In this document: in pieces, positions 52,660 through 61,066 of the stretch | How positions within the stretch are numbered: position 1 is the stretch's first letter | Layout: each line of letters opens with the position of its first letter | Source of the DNA: Roseomonas haemaphysalidis | GTDB lineage: Bacteria; Pseudomonadota; Alphaproteobacteria; Acetobacterales; Acetobacteraceae | Assembly (NCBI RefSeq): GCF_017355405.1 | Contig: NZ_CP061179.1 | Span: 124,001-188,000, forward strand | Direction of reading: 5' to 3' | Length of the DNA: 64,000 bases | The notes under the pieces: generated by a model | The model's input: only the letters and a program-made list of their open reading frames with translations | What the model was told of the DNA's origin: nothing | Database searches by the model: none | Program-made: the position numbers and the translations under genes

Positions 52660-53928
52660 ATGCGCGACGACCGCTTCCAGGCGACCTACCTGATCGAGAC
52701 GCCGCTCGACCCCGCCAAGGTGGCGGAGGTGATGGCGGGCGAGCAGTCCTGCGGCACCTTCACCCGCGTGGAGGGCGAGACGGACGCGCTGCGCGAGCGG
52801 GCGCGGGCCACGGTGGTGTCGGTCGAGCGGCTGGACGCGGTGGCCGCGCCGTCCCTGTCCAATGCCTGGCTGGAACGGCGCGGCACGGCGGGCCCGTGGC
52901 AGCGCGCGCGCATCGTTCTGGATTTCCCGGTGGCCAATGTGGGCGCCAACCTGCCGACGCTGGCTTCCATCGTCGCCGGCAACCTGTTCGACCTCGGCGA
53001 GGTGACGGGGATGCGGCTGGAGCGCATCGACCTGCCGCCCGCCTATCGCCGCCGCTTCGCGATGCCGGCGCAGGGGCTGGCCGGCACGCGGCGGCTGGCG
53101 GGCGTGCCACGCGGCGTGCTGGTCGGCTCCATCATCAAGCCGAATGTCGGGCTGAGTGCCGCCGAAACGGCGGAACTGGTGAGCCGGCTGTGCGACGCCG
53201 GCCTCGACTTCATCAAGGATGACGAGATCAGCGCCGACCCGGACCACGCGCCGCTGCGCCAGCGCATCCCCGCCGTGATGGCGGCGGTGCGGCGGCACCA
53301 GGACCGCACCGGCAAGCACGTGATGGTCGCCTTCAACATCACCGACGAGACGGACGCCATGCGGCGACACGCCGAGCTGGTGGCGCGAGAAGGCGGCTCC
53401 TGCATCATGGCCAGCCTGAACTGGTGCGGCTTCTCTGCCATCGAGACGCTGCGCCGCTCCACCGATTTGGCGCTGCATGGCCACCGCAACGGCTATGGCG
53501 CGATGTCGCGCCATGCGCTGCTCGGCATCGGCTTCCAGGCCTACCAGGTGCTTTGGCGACTGGCCGGCGTGGACCACATGCACGTGCACGGCCTGCAAGG
53601 GAAGTTCGCGCAGGAGGACAGCGAGGTCGTTGAATCGGCCCATGACTGCGTTGCGCCGCTGGCGGGTGAGGTGGACGACCGCGTGATGCCCGCCTTTTCG
53701 TCCGGCCAGTGGGCCGGCACGGCGCCCGCCACCTTTGCCGCCATCGGGCACGAGGACCTGCTGTTCATGGCCGGCGGCGGCATCATGGCGCATCCCTCCG
53801 GCCCCGCCGCCGGTGTGGCCAGCATCCGCGAGGCCTGGGACGCCACGGCGCGCGGCGAACCGCTGGAGCAGGCCGCCGCCAGCCACCCGGCGCTGCGCGA
53901 GGCGCTCGGCTTTTTCGGTGGCCGATGA
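52660..53928 (+). CDS. oiaX: RuBisCO-like protein, possible 3-oxo-isoapionate-4-phosphate transcarboxylase/hydrolase
   Basis: A 422-residue member of the RuBisCO large-subunit superfamily. The catalytic lysine block reads SIIKPNVGLS (K160; N162 where true RuBisCO has a second lysine), and the carbamylated-lysine/metal block is DFIKDDE (K186, D188, E189). HMHVHGLQGKF holds the loop-6-like lysine and GGGIMAHPSG the phosphate site. It is not a carbon-fixing RuBisCO because of the altered block and no small subunit. Its stop overlaps a DUF1537 kinase gene (ATGA). RuBisCO-like protein plus DUF1537 kinase is the OiaX/OiaK pair of apionate breakdown, giving 3-phosphoglycerate and glycolate. Another RuBisCO-like role is possible. 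Confidence 0.78.
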   Translation: MRDDRFQATYLIETPLDPAKVAEVMAGEQSCGTFTRVEGETDALRERARATVVSVERLDAVAAPSLSNAWLERRGTAGPWQRARIVLDFPVANVGANLPTLASIVAGNLFDLGEVTGMRLERIDLPPAYRRRFAMPAQGLAGTRRLAGVPRGVLVGSIIKPNVGLSAAETAELVSRLCDAGLDFIKDDEISADPDHAPLRQRIPAVMAAVRRHQDRTGKHVMVAFNITDETDAMRRHAELVAREGGSCIMASLNWCGFSAIETLRRSTDLALHGHRNGYGAMSRHALLGIGFQAYQVLWRLAGVDHMHVHGLQGKFAQEDSEVVESAHDCVAPLAGEVDDRVMPAFSSGQWAGTAPATFAAIGHEDLLFMAGGGIMAHPSGPAAGVASIREAWDATARGEPLEQAAASHPALREALGFFGGR

Positions 53929-55196
53929 GCGCGCCGGAATACGGCTGGTTCGGGGACGACTTCACCGGCGCCACGGACACGCTGGCGGAGCTCGCCGCCC
54001 GCGGCCTGCGCGCGCTGCTGTTCCTCGGCCTGCCGGATGCGGCTCGGCTGAAACGCGCCGGGCCGCTGGACGCGGTGGGCATCGCCGGTGCCACCCGCAC
54101 CATGGCCCCGGATGCCATGGCGGCGGCATTGCGGCCGGTGGGGGCGTTCTTCCAGGCGCTCGGCGTGCGGTTGATGCACTACAAGTGCTGCTCGACCTTC
54201 GACAGCGCGCCGGATGTCGGCAACCTGGGCGCCGCCCTGGCCGCACTGTCCCCCTGCTTTCCGCATGACTTCCGCCCGATCCTCGGCGGCCAGCCGAACC
54301 TGGGTCGGTTTCTGCTGTTCGCCAACCTGTTCGCCGCCGCCGGAACGGGGGGCGCGGTGCATCGCATCGACCGCCATCCCACCATGAGCCGCCACCCCGT
54401 CACGCCGATGCGGGAAGCGGACCTGCGGCTGCATCTCGCGGCACAGGGGGTCGCCGCGGCGCATCTTGCCTACCCGGCCTTGCAACAGGACCGGGCGGCG
54501 CTGGCGCAGGTGCTGGATCACCTGCTGCGGTCCGCGCCGCCGGCCATCCTGATGGATGTCAGCCGGGAAGAGGACCTGGCCGCGATCGGCGCCTTGCTGC
54601 ACCGGCAGGCGGAGCGTGGCCCGCTGCTGGCCATCGGGCCCAGCAGCGTCGCCCAGGCCTGGTGCGCCGGGCGTGCCAGCAAGCCGGGCATGGCGGCCCT
54701 GGGGCCGAGCCCGGGGCCGGTCCTGGTGCTGGCGGGCAGCCTGTCGCCGGTCACGCGGGTGCAGGTGGAGGCGGCATCGGGCTACCACCGCCTGACGTTC
54801 GACCCGGCACGCCTCGTGGGGGATGCCGGCGCCAGCGACGCCGTGGTGCAGGATGCCTGCCGGCGGCTGGACGCGGGACAGGACATCCTGCTGCTGACCG
54901 AAACGCCCGGCGCCGCCGCCTTGGCGCCAGGCGAGGCGGCGGCGGCGACCGCGCGGCTGCTGGCCGCCGTCACCCGCCTGCGGCCGGTTCGCCGGCTCGG
55001 CATCGCGGGGGGCGATACATCCAGCATCGGGGTCCAGGCGCTGGACCTGTGGGGGCTGTCCCATGCTGGCACCCTCGCGCCCGGTGTCGCGCTGTGCCAC
55101 GGGCATAGCGACGACCCGGCGCTGCATGGCGTGGAGATCATGCTGAAAGGCGGCCAGATGGGGCCGCCCGACCTGCTGGCACGCTTCCGCCTGTAG
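53925..55196 (+). CDS. oiaK: DUF1537 four-carbon acid sugar kinase family, possible 3-oxo-isoapionate kinase
   Basis: A 423-residue kinase of the OtnK/DtnK/OiaK family. The N-terminal domain opens with GWFGDDFTGATDTLAEL, the family's DDFTGATD motif, then KCCSTFDSAPD. The C-terminal nucleotide domain has VLAGSLSPVTRVQ and LGIAGGDTSSIGVQAL. It phosphorylates a sugar acid in the cytoplasm. Beside a RuBisCO-like gene it probably makes the phosphorylated substrate for that enzyme, as OiaK does for OiaX. It is the last gene of the operon, followed by a hairpin. Confidence 0.82.
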   Translation: MSAPEYGWFGDDFTGATDTLAELAARGLRALLFLGLPDAARLKRAGPLDAVGIAGATRTMAPDAMAAALRPVGAFFQALGVRLMHYKCCSTFDSAPDVGNLGAALAALSPCFPHDFRPILGGQPNLGRFLLFANLFAAAGTGGAVHRIDRHPTMSRHPVTPMREADLRLHLAAQGVAAAHLAYPALQQDRAALAQVLDHLLRSAPPAILMDVSREEDLAAIGALLHRQAERGPLLAIGPSSVAQAWCAGRASKPGMAALGPSPGPVLVLAGSLSPVTRVQVEAASGYHRLTFDPARLVGDAGASDAVVQDACRRLDAGQDILLLTETPGAAALAPGEAAAATARLLAAVTRLRPVRRLGIAGGDTSSIGVQALDLWGLSHAGTLAPGVALCHGHSDDPALHGVEIMLKGGQMGPPDLLARFRL

Positions 55197-55198
55197 CG

Positions 55199-55217
55199 GG
55201 CGGCGCTTATGGCCGCC
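55199..55217 (+). terminator. Hairpin after the DUF1537 kinase gene
   Basis: GGCGGC and GCCGCC, six-base arms with a seven-base loop, begin three bases after the stop codon of the kinase gene. There is no T-tract, so it is a weak terminator or an RNA-end stabiliser. Confidence 0.35.
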
Positions 55218-55532
55218 GATGTTGTCCTCCGGGGCGATCACTCCGCAATCCTGTCGCGAGATCTCCATGTGGGAAGAGTGCTCGTAGGCCATGCGTGCGC
55301 CGCTGGCCTCGCCGGTCGCTGCCCAATGGGCCGATCGCGCCGGCGTAGCCTCACTGCCTGGGTGGACCACCCGGCCTCCGTCAACCGTTTGCCGGTGCCG
55401 ATCGGCCTGCGCCCCTGGGGAGGGCTGACGGAGCAGATTGGCACCCGATCCGGCCTGCTGCGCCGTCCTCTGCCACGGGCCGTCGGCCAATGGTGCGGAT
55501 CGGGAGCAGGCAGGGATGGCCCCGCCGCCCTG
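55218..55532. other. Intergenic stretch between convergent genes
   Basis: About 315 bases between the kinase operon and the LysR gene. Short open frames exist but none has family resemblance or a ribosome site. Nothing else is seen. Confidence 0.5.
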
Positions 55533-56465
55533 TCAGGCCGCCTGCCCGGCCGCCCGGGCCAGCGCGGCGGCGAGGTGTTCCGCGAACATGCCGGCGGCAA
55601 CCGACAAGGGCGATTCGGCGCGGCTGTACAGCCCGAGCTGGCTTTGGATGTCGCCCCCGCCATGCCGCAGCGGCACATGCACCAGGGCCCCGGATGCCAG
55701 TTCCTTTTCCAGGCCGATGGGCGTCATCAGGCCGATGCCGACCCCGCGCAGGACCAGCTGCTTCATCAGGTCGATCGACCCGGCCTCGCAGCGCCCCTGC
55801 TCCAGCAGCCCTGCCTGGGCCAGCAGGGGGTGCAGCTGCTCGCGGTTGGCGAAGTTCTTGCGGGGCAGGATCAGCGGCTGGCCGCGCAGCTCGTCCAGCG
55901 CGGCATGCGACAGCGCGGCGAGCGGCGACCCCGGCGGCAGCACGGCGCCGAGCCGGAACGGCGCGGCGGCGATCCGCCGCAGGTCCGCGCGCGGTTTGAC
56001 CTCGAAGGCCAGGCCGAGATCGGCATCGCCGTTGCTGATCGCCGCCGGGATGGCGTCGGTATCCAGAATACCCACCCCGATGCTGACCCGCGGAAAGCGG
56101 CGGCTCATGGCGGCCATGGCGGCGGGTACCATGTCGTGGCACAGGCCCTCCAGCGTCGCCAGCTCGGCATGGCCGGCTTCCAGCCCCTTCAGGGCATCCA
56201 GTCGCGACTGCACGCCTTCCGCGTCGCGCAGCACATGCACCACGTGCTGCGCCACCACCTCGCCCGCCGGGGTCAGCTTCAGCCCGCCGGCCAGCCGCTC
56301 GAACAGCGGCGCCTGCAGCTCGGCTTCCAGCGCCAGCACCTGCCGGTTGACCGCCGAGGACGCGACGTTGAGCCGGCGGGCGGCTTCCCGGATGCCGCCG
56401 GCACGGCGCACGGCATCGAAATAGATCAGCGAGGCCGCATGGATGCGCAGGCGGGGCCGCTTCAA
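55533..56465 (-). CDS. LysR family transcriptional regulator of the pyrimidine-related operon
   Basis: A 310-residue LysR-type regulator. The HTH is at residues about 10-55 (AASLIYFDAVRRAGGIREAARRL, VASSAVNRQVLAL) and the effector domain follows (LGLAFEVKPRADL, KQLVLRGVGIGLM). It diverges from an MFS/PyrK/PyrD operon. A perfect palindrome starts 15 bases upstream of its start codon, in the usual position for a LysR recognition site that also limits the regulator's own expression. Confidence 0.9.
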   Translation of the reverse strand: MKRPRLRIHAASLIYFDAVRRAGGIREAARRLNVASSAVNRQVLALEAELQAPLFERLAGGLKLTPAGEVVAQHVVHVLRDAEGVQSRLDALKGLEAGHAELATLEGLCHDMVPAAMAAMSRRFPRVSIGVGILDTDAIPAAISNGDADLGLAFEVKPRADLRRIAAAPFRLGAVLPPGSPLAALSHAALDELRGQPLILPRKNFANREQLHPLLAQAGLLEQGRCEAGSIDLMKQLVLRGVGIGLMTPIGLEKELASGALVHVPLRHGGGDIQSQLGLYSRAESPLSVAAGMFAEHLAAALARAAGQAA

Positions 56466-56479
56466 AGGCCGTCTCCCAA

Positions 56480-56498
56480 TGATGCCGGAACGGCATCA
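56480..56498. promoter_or_regulatory. LysR-type palindrome
   Basis: TGATGCCG-GAA-CGGCATCA, perfect 8-base arms with a three-base spacer, in the 203-base spacer between the divergent LysR and MFS genes. Its length and position suit a LysR recognition-binding site. Confidence 0.6.
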
Positions 56499-56668
56499 GC
56501 ATGCACTGAATCTTGCGCTTGTTCGAGCGCCGGCTTCCTGGCGAAGCTGCACGCCATGGCCTGGTTTCCCGGGGATGCGGCATTCGCCACGGCGCGGCGG
56601 ATCACCCATAGGAGCGCGAAGGCCCCCTGTCGGTGGCCTCGCCCCTGCCCGGAAAGGAAAGACTGACG

Positions 56669-57928
56669 ATGACCAGGCCCACGGATGGTTCGACGGCCCC
56701 GCCCCCCGGCGGCGCCCTGGCGGACGGAGATGCCGTCTCGCCCGAGGGGTGGAAGGCCCTGTGGGGCTCCGCCCTCGGCTATGCCATGGACGGCTTCGAC
56801 CTGCTGATCCTGGGCTTCATGCTGCGCGTCATCACGGCCGACCTCGGCCTCAGCCAGGCGGAAGGCGCCTCGCTGGTCACCGCCACGCTGGTCGGCGCCG
56901 TGATCGGCGGCGTCGGCTTCGGCATGCTGTCGGACCGGCTGGGCCGGGTGCGGGTGCTGACCTGGACCATCATACTGTTCGCCGTGTTCACCGGCCTGTG
57001 CGCCGTGGCGCAGAGTTACTGGGACCTCCTGCTGTACCGCACCATCGCCGGCATCGGCCTGGGCGGCGAGTTCGGCATCGGCATGGCGCTGGTGGCCGAG
57101 GCCTGGCCTGCCTCCAAGCGTGCCCGCGCCTCCTCCTATGTGGGGCTGGGCTGGCAGCTCGGCGTGCTGGCCGCTGCCCTGCTGACGCCGCTGCTGCTGC
57201 CGGTGATCGGCTGGCGCGGCATGTTCGCCGTGGGGCTGTTCCCGGCCGTCGCCGCCTATTTCATCCGCAAGGGGCTGCATGAGCCGGAGGTCTTCGTGGC
57301 CAAGGCCACCGCGCCGCGCCCGGCCCGCTCCTCGCTCGGCCTCCTGGTGGCCGACAGGGCGACTACGCGCTGCAGCATCGGCCTCGTGATCCTCTGCTCG
57401 GTGCAGAACTTCGGCTACTACGGCGTGATGATCTGGCTGCCGAACTACCTAGCCACGCGGTTCGGCTTCGATCTCACCCAGTCCGCCACCTGGACCGCCG
57501 TCACCATCCTCGGCATGGCGGTGGGCATCTACGCCTTCGGCCACGTGGCCGACCGCGTCGGGCGCAAGCCGGCCTTCTTCGGCTGGATGCTGGGCGCCGC
57601 CGTCATGGTGGTGCTGTATTCCCGGCTGACGGACCCCTTCGCGCTGCTGGTCGCCGGCGCGGTGATGGGCTTCTTCGTCAACGGCATGCTGGGCGGCTAC
57701 GGCGCGCTGATCAGCGAGCTCTACCCCACCGCCGCGCGGGCCACGGCGCAGAACGTGCTGTTCAACATCGGCCGCGCCGTCGGCGGCTTCGGTCCGGTGG
57801 TGGTGGGCGCGGTGGCCGTGGCCTGGGGCTTCGACACCGCCATCGCCCTGCTGGCCCTGCTGTATCTGCTGGACATGGTGGCGATGTGGCTGCTGATCCC
57901 CGAGCGCAAGGGGGAAGCGCTGTCGTGA
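56669..57928 (+). CDS. MFS transporter
   Basis: A 419-residue major facilitator with 12 predicted helices. Family motifs are GYAMDGFDLLILGFML in the first helix, GMLSDRLGRVRVL in loop 2-3, YRTIAGIGLGGEFGIG, and ADRVGRKPAF in loop 8-9. This pattern belongs to the aromatic acid:proton symporter/metabolite:H+ symporter group, which imports organic anions. It starts at ATG with GGAAAGGAAAGA upstream. First gene of the operon with PyrK and PyrD, so orotate or dihydroorotate is a good candidate cargo; this is context-based. Confidence 0.85.
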   Translation: MTRPTDGSTAPPPGGALADGDAVSPEGWKALWGSALGYAMDGFDLLILGFMLRVITADLGLSQAEGASLVTATLVGAVIGGVGFGMLSDRLGRVRVLTWTIILFAVFTGLCAVAQSYWDLLLYRTIAGIGLGGEFGIGMALVAEAWPASKRARASSYVGLGWQLGVLAAALLTPLLLPVIGWRGMFAVGLFPAVAAYFIRKGLHEPEVFVAKATAPRPARSSLGLLVADRATTRCSIGLVILCSVQNFGYYGVMIWLPNYLATRFGFDLTQSATWTAVTILGMAVGIYAFGHVADRVGRKPAFFGWMLGAAVMVVLYSRLTDPFALLVAGAVMGFFVNGMLGGYGALISELYPTAARATAQNVLFNIGRAVGGFGPVVVGAVAVAWGFDTAIALLALLYLLDMVAMWLLIPERKGEALS

Positions 57929-58767
57929 CCGGCGCCGCGGGCCCTGCCGAAGGCGGCTGCGGCGGCTTCCGCCCCCGCGCCGCGGAGGAACGGGCGGAGG
58001 TGATCTCCAACGCCCCGGTCAACGGCGAATACCGCCACCTGGTGGTGGCCTGCGGCGCGCTGGCGGCGGGTGCCGCCCCCGGCCAGTTCTTTCAGCTCCA
58101 GTGCCCGGCGCCGCCGGGCGAGGCGCCGTTCCTGCGCCGCCCGATGAGCCTGTACGGCGCCGACCCGGCGGCCGGGCGGGTGGAGTTCCTGTACAAGGTC
58201 ACGGGGGCCGGCACCCGGGGGCTGGCCACGCTGGCCCCTGGCGATAGGCTGCCCATGCTCGGCCCGCTGGGCCAGGGCTTCACGCTGGACCCGGCGTGGC
58301 GCCACATCGTCGCGGTGGGGCGCGGCGCCGGCCTCGCCACGCTGGGGCCGGTAGCCCGCGCGGCGGAAGCGGCCGGGATCGGCGTCACCGCCGTGCTGTC
58401 CGCACGTCGTCCGGATCTGGTGGTGTCGGACGCGCTGTTCCGCGCCCATGGCGCCGCCGTGGTCACGGTCACGGATGCCGAGGGCAACAGTGGGCCCGCG
58501 CATGTCGAACGCATCCTGCGCGGGCTGATCGCCGAAGGGCGGTGCGACGCGCTGTTCACCTGCGGCTCCTCGCGCCTGCTGCGCGTGCAGCAGGGGCTGG
58601 CGCGCGAGTTCGGCCTGCCCGGCCAGGTGGCCATGGAGCAGCAGATGGCCTGTGGCCTCGGCATGTGCTTCTGCTGCGTGCGCGACTTCAACGTGGGCGG
58701 CGAGATCCTGCACCGCCGCGTCTGCTGGGACGGCCCGGTGTTCGACATGCTGGAGGCGCTGCCGTGA
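57925..58767 (+). CDS. pyrK: Dihydroorotate dehydrogenase electron-transfer subunit (PyrK-like)
   Basis: A 280-residue flavin/iron-sulfur protein starting at a GTG that overlaps the MFS stop by four bases. FAD-binding text FLRRPMSLYG lies in the first half. The 2Fe-2S cysteines are in the pattern CGLGMCFCC followed by a later RRVCWDG. PyrK links NAD(H) to the FMN of class 1B PyrD. Class 1B pairs are typical of Firmicutes, while alphaproteobacteria usually make pyrimidines with quinone-linked class 2 PyrD, so a catabolic rather than biosynthetic role is plausible. The pyrD gene follows with the same GTGA overlap. Confidence 0.85.
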   Translation: MTGAAGPAEGGCGGFRPRAAEERAEVISNAPVNGEYRHLVVACGALAAGAAPGQFFQLQCPAPPGEAPFLRRPMSLYGADPAAGRVEFLYKVTGAGTRGLATLAPGDRLPMLGPLGQGFTLDPAWRHIVAVGRGAGLATLGPVARAAEAAGIGVTAVLSARRPDLVVSDALFRAHGAAVVTVTDAEGNSGPAHVERILRGLIAEGRCDALFTCGSSRLLRVQQGLAREFGLPGQVAMEQQMACGLGMCFCCVRDFNVGGEILHRRVCWDGPVFDMLEALP

Positions 58768-59711
58768 CCGACATGTCCGTAGAGGTCGGCGGGCTGCGGC
58801 TGGCCAACCCCGTGATGCCGGCGTCCGGCACCTTCGCCGAGGGTCTGGGCGCGGCGGTGGACCTGGACCGCATCGGCGCCTTGGTCACCAAGACCATCAC
58901 GCGCGAGCTGCGGGACGGCAACCCGCTGCCCCGCGTGGCCGAGGTGGCGGGCGGCATGCTGAATGCCATCGGCATCCCGTCCAAGGGCATTCCCTACCTG
59001 CTGGAGCAGACCCTGCCGCTGCTGCGGCAATGGAGCCCGCCGCTGGTGGTCTCCATCTCCGCGCCCACCGCCGAGGGCTTCGCCTCGCTGGCCGCCGAGA
59101 TCAGCGTGCCCGGGGTCGCGGCCATCGAGGCCAACATCTCCTGTCCCAACATCGAGGAGGACGGCAAGGCCTTCGCCATGCGCACCGCCTCCACGGAAGC
59201 GGTGGTGCGCCAGTTGCGGGCGGCGACCGCGCTGCCGCTCTGGGTCAAGCTCACCCCCAACACCGGCGACATCGCCGAGGTGGCCCGCGCGGCCGAAGGG
59301 TCGGGCGCCGACGCCCTGGTGGTCGCCAACACCGTGCTGGCCATGGCGATCGACCTGCAAACCTTCCGGCCGCGCCTGGGCAACGTCATGGGCGGCCTGT
59401 CCGGCCCCGCCATCAAGCCAATGATCCTGCGCCAGGTGTATCAATGCGCCCGGGCCGTGCGGACCCCCGTGATCGGCTGCGGTGGCATCAGCACGGCGGC
59501 GGACGCGGCCGAATACATGCTGGCCGGCGCGGCCGCCGTGCAGGTGGGCACCGCCACCTTCGTCAACAGCCGCGCCATGATCGAGGTGATCGAAGGCCTG
59601 GACCGTTTCTGCGAGGCACGGGGCATCGCCCGCGTTTCCGACCTGACCGGCGCCCTGCGCCATGAGGAAGCCGACGAGGACGACCTGTCATGGGTGTCCC
59701 CCGCGCCATGA
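58764..59711 (+). CDS. pyrD: Dihydroorotate dehydrogenase, class 1B catalytic subunit
   Basis: A 315-residue FMN-dependent TIM barrel starting at GTG. NPVMPASGTFAEG opens the flavin site, then KTITRELRDGNPLPR, IEANISCPN with the active-site cysteine that marks class 1, WVKLTPNTGDI, and VIGCGGIS with GAAAVQVGTA at the phosphate end. Together with PyrK it would interconvert orotate and dihydroorotate with NAD(H). Direction in the cell is unknown; in an operon with an importer and a carbamoyl-amino-acid hydrolase, reduction of orotate is likely. The class also includes dihydropyrimidine dehydrogenases, a possible alternative. It overlaps the next gene by four bases. Confidence 0.85.
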   Translation: MTDMSVEVGGLRLANPVMPASGTFAEGLGAAVDLDRIGALVTKTITRELRDGNPLPRVAEVAGGMLNAIGIPSKGIPYLLEQTLPLLRQWSPPLVVSISAPTAEGFASLAAEISVPGVAAIEANISCPNIEEDGKAFAMRTASTEAVVRQLRAATALPLWVKLTPNTGDIAEVARAAEGSGADALVVANTVLAMAIDLQTFRPRLGNVMGGLSGPAIKPMILRQVYQCARAVRTPVIGCGGISTAADAAEYMLAGAAAVQVGTATFVNSRAMIEVIEGLDRFCEARGIARVSDLTGALRHEEADEDDLSWVSPAP

Positions 59712-60988
59712 GCGCCGCCCTGTTCGCCGAGGCCGACGCGCCCGGCCGCGCCCTGGCGGAAGAGCTGTTCGCCGCGCTGCGCCAGGCGGGCGACGACGGC
59801 GTCGGCATCACCCGTGACAGCTTCGGCGTCGGCGAAAGCCAGGCGCTGGACATCATTCAGGCGGCGGCGGAACGCCACGGGTTGCCCGCCGCGCGCGACG
59901 CCGGCGCCAACCTGGTGGTGACGCTGGCCGGCACTGACCCGTCCCTGCCCGTGCTGGCCTGCGGCTCGCACCTCGATTCCGTGCCGCAGGGCGGCAATTT
60001 CGATGGCGCCGCCGGGGTGATCGCGGGGCTGATGGCGCTGGTCCGCATCGCCGCGTCCGGCCGCCCACCCCGGCGGGGCCTCCACCTTTATGCCTTGCGG
60101 GGTGAGGAAAGCGCCGCCTTCGGGCGGGCCTACATGGGCTCCTCCGCCCTGTTCGGGCAGTTGTCGGCGGCCGACCTCGCCCTGCCGCACGCCAAAACCG
60201 GGCGAAGCCTGCACGACTGTATGGCCGGCGTCGGCGCCGACATGGCGCGCATTTCGCGCGGGGAGCCGCTGCTGGACCCCGCCTCCCTCGCCGGCTGGCT
60301 GGAGCTGCATATCGAGCAGGGGCCGGTCATGGTGGCGCGCGGCCTGCCGGTGTCGGTGGTCACCGGCATTCGCGGCAACGTGCGGCACCGCGCCGTCACC
60401 TGCCATGGCGAGGCCGGCCATTCCGGCGCCGTGCCACGATGGCTGCGCAAGGACGCCGCCTTTGGCGCGGTGGAGCTGTTGCACCGGCTGGATGGCCACT
60501 GGCAGGCGCTGCTGGGCCAGGGCCACGACCTGGTGGTGACCACGGGGGTGCTGGGCACCGACCCGGCGGAGCACGCCATCGCCCGCATCCCCGGCCTGCT
60601 GCGCTTTTCCTTCGAGGTGCGCAGCCAATCCCAGGCCACGCTGGACGCCTTTTATGACCTGTTCCTGGAGGAATGCCGCGCCATCGAGGCCGAGCGCGGC
60701 GTGCGTTTCTCCATGGAGCGGCGGCTGGACACGGCGCCCGCCGTGATGGACCCGGGGCTGGTGGAGCGGCTGCGCCGCGTGATCCGCGACCTCGGCCTGC
60801 CGGACGAGCCGATGGCCAGCGGCGCGGGGCATGATTCGGCGGTGTTCAGCAATGCCGGCGTGCCCAGCGCCATGCTGTTCGTCCGCAACGAGCACGGCTC
60901 CCACAACCCGCGCGAGGCGATGGAGATGGCCGACTTCATGGCCGGTGCCGAGGTGTTGTGGCGCGTCCTGGCCGAGGCCGCCGCGTGA
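59708..60988 (+). CDS. M20-family Zn-dependent hydrolase (N-carbamoyl-L-amino acid hydrolase/allantoate amidohydrolase type)
   Basis: A 426-residue binuclear metal amidase. Metal and catalytic blocks in order: CGSHLDSVPQGGNFDG, LRGEESAAFG, ELHIEQGPVM, CHGEAGHSGAVP (dimer domain) and SGAGHDSAVF with HGSHNPREAM. Members hydrolyse ureido compounds such as N-carbamoyl amino acids, allantoate or ureidopropionate. Next to PyrD/PyrK the best guess is N-carbamoyl-L-aspartate, giving aspartate, ammonia and CO2. No dihydroorotase gene is seen in the window, which leaves a gap in that scheme. The ATG overlapping the pyrD stop is the preferred start; 59690 is possible. Confidence 0.82.
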   Translation: MSAALFAEADAPGRALAEELFAALRQAGDDGVGITRDSFGVGESQALDIIQAAAERHGLPAARDAGANLVVTLAGTDPSLPVLACGSHLDSVPQGGNFDGAAGVIAGLMALVRIAASGRPPRRGLHLYALRGEESAAFGRAYMGSSALFGQLSAADLALPHAKTGRSLHDCMAGVGADMARISRGEPLLDPASLAGWLELHIEQGPVMVARGLPVSVVTGIRGNVRHRAVTCHGEAGHSGAVPRWLRKDAAFGAVELLHRLDGHWQALLGQGHDLVVTTGVLGTDPAEHAIARIPGLLRFSFEVRSQSQATLDAFYDLFLEECRAIEAERGVRFSMERRLDTAPAVMDPGLVERLRRVIRDLGLPDEPMASGAGHDSAVFSNAGVPSAMLFVRNEHGSHNPREAMEMADFMAGAEVLWRVLAEAAA

Positions 60989-61066
60989 GCATGCTCCTGC
61001 ACACCATGCCCTTGCGTTCCGGGGCGGAGGCGGTACCTCCCCGCCTGTGGAGAAGGAGTGCCGGCC

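Noticed and set aside
52660-53928. Considered as a true carbon-fixing RuBisCO large subunit
   Set aside because: The KPK block is KPN, no small subunit or phosphoribulokinase is near, and the partner is an acid-sugar kinase.
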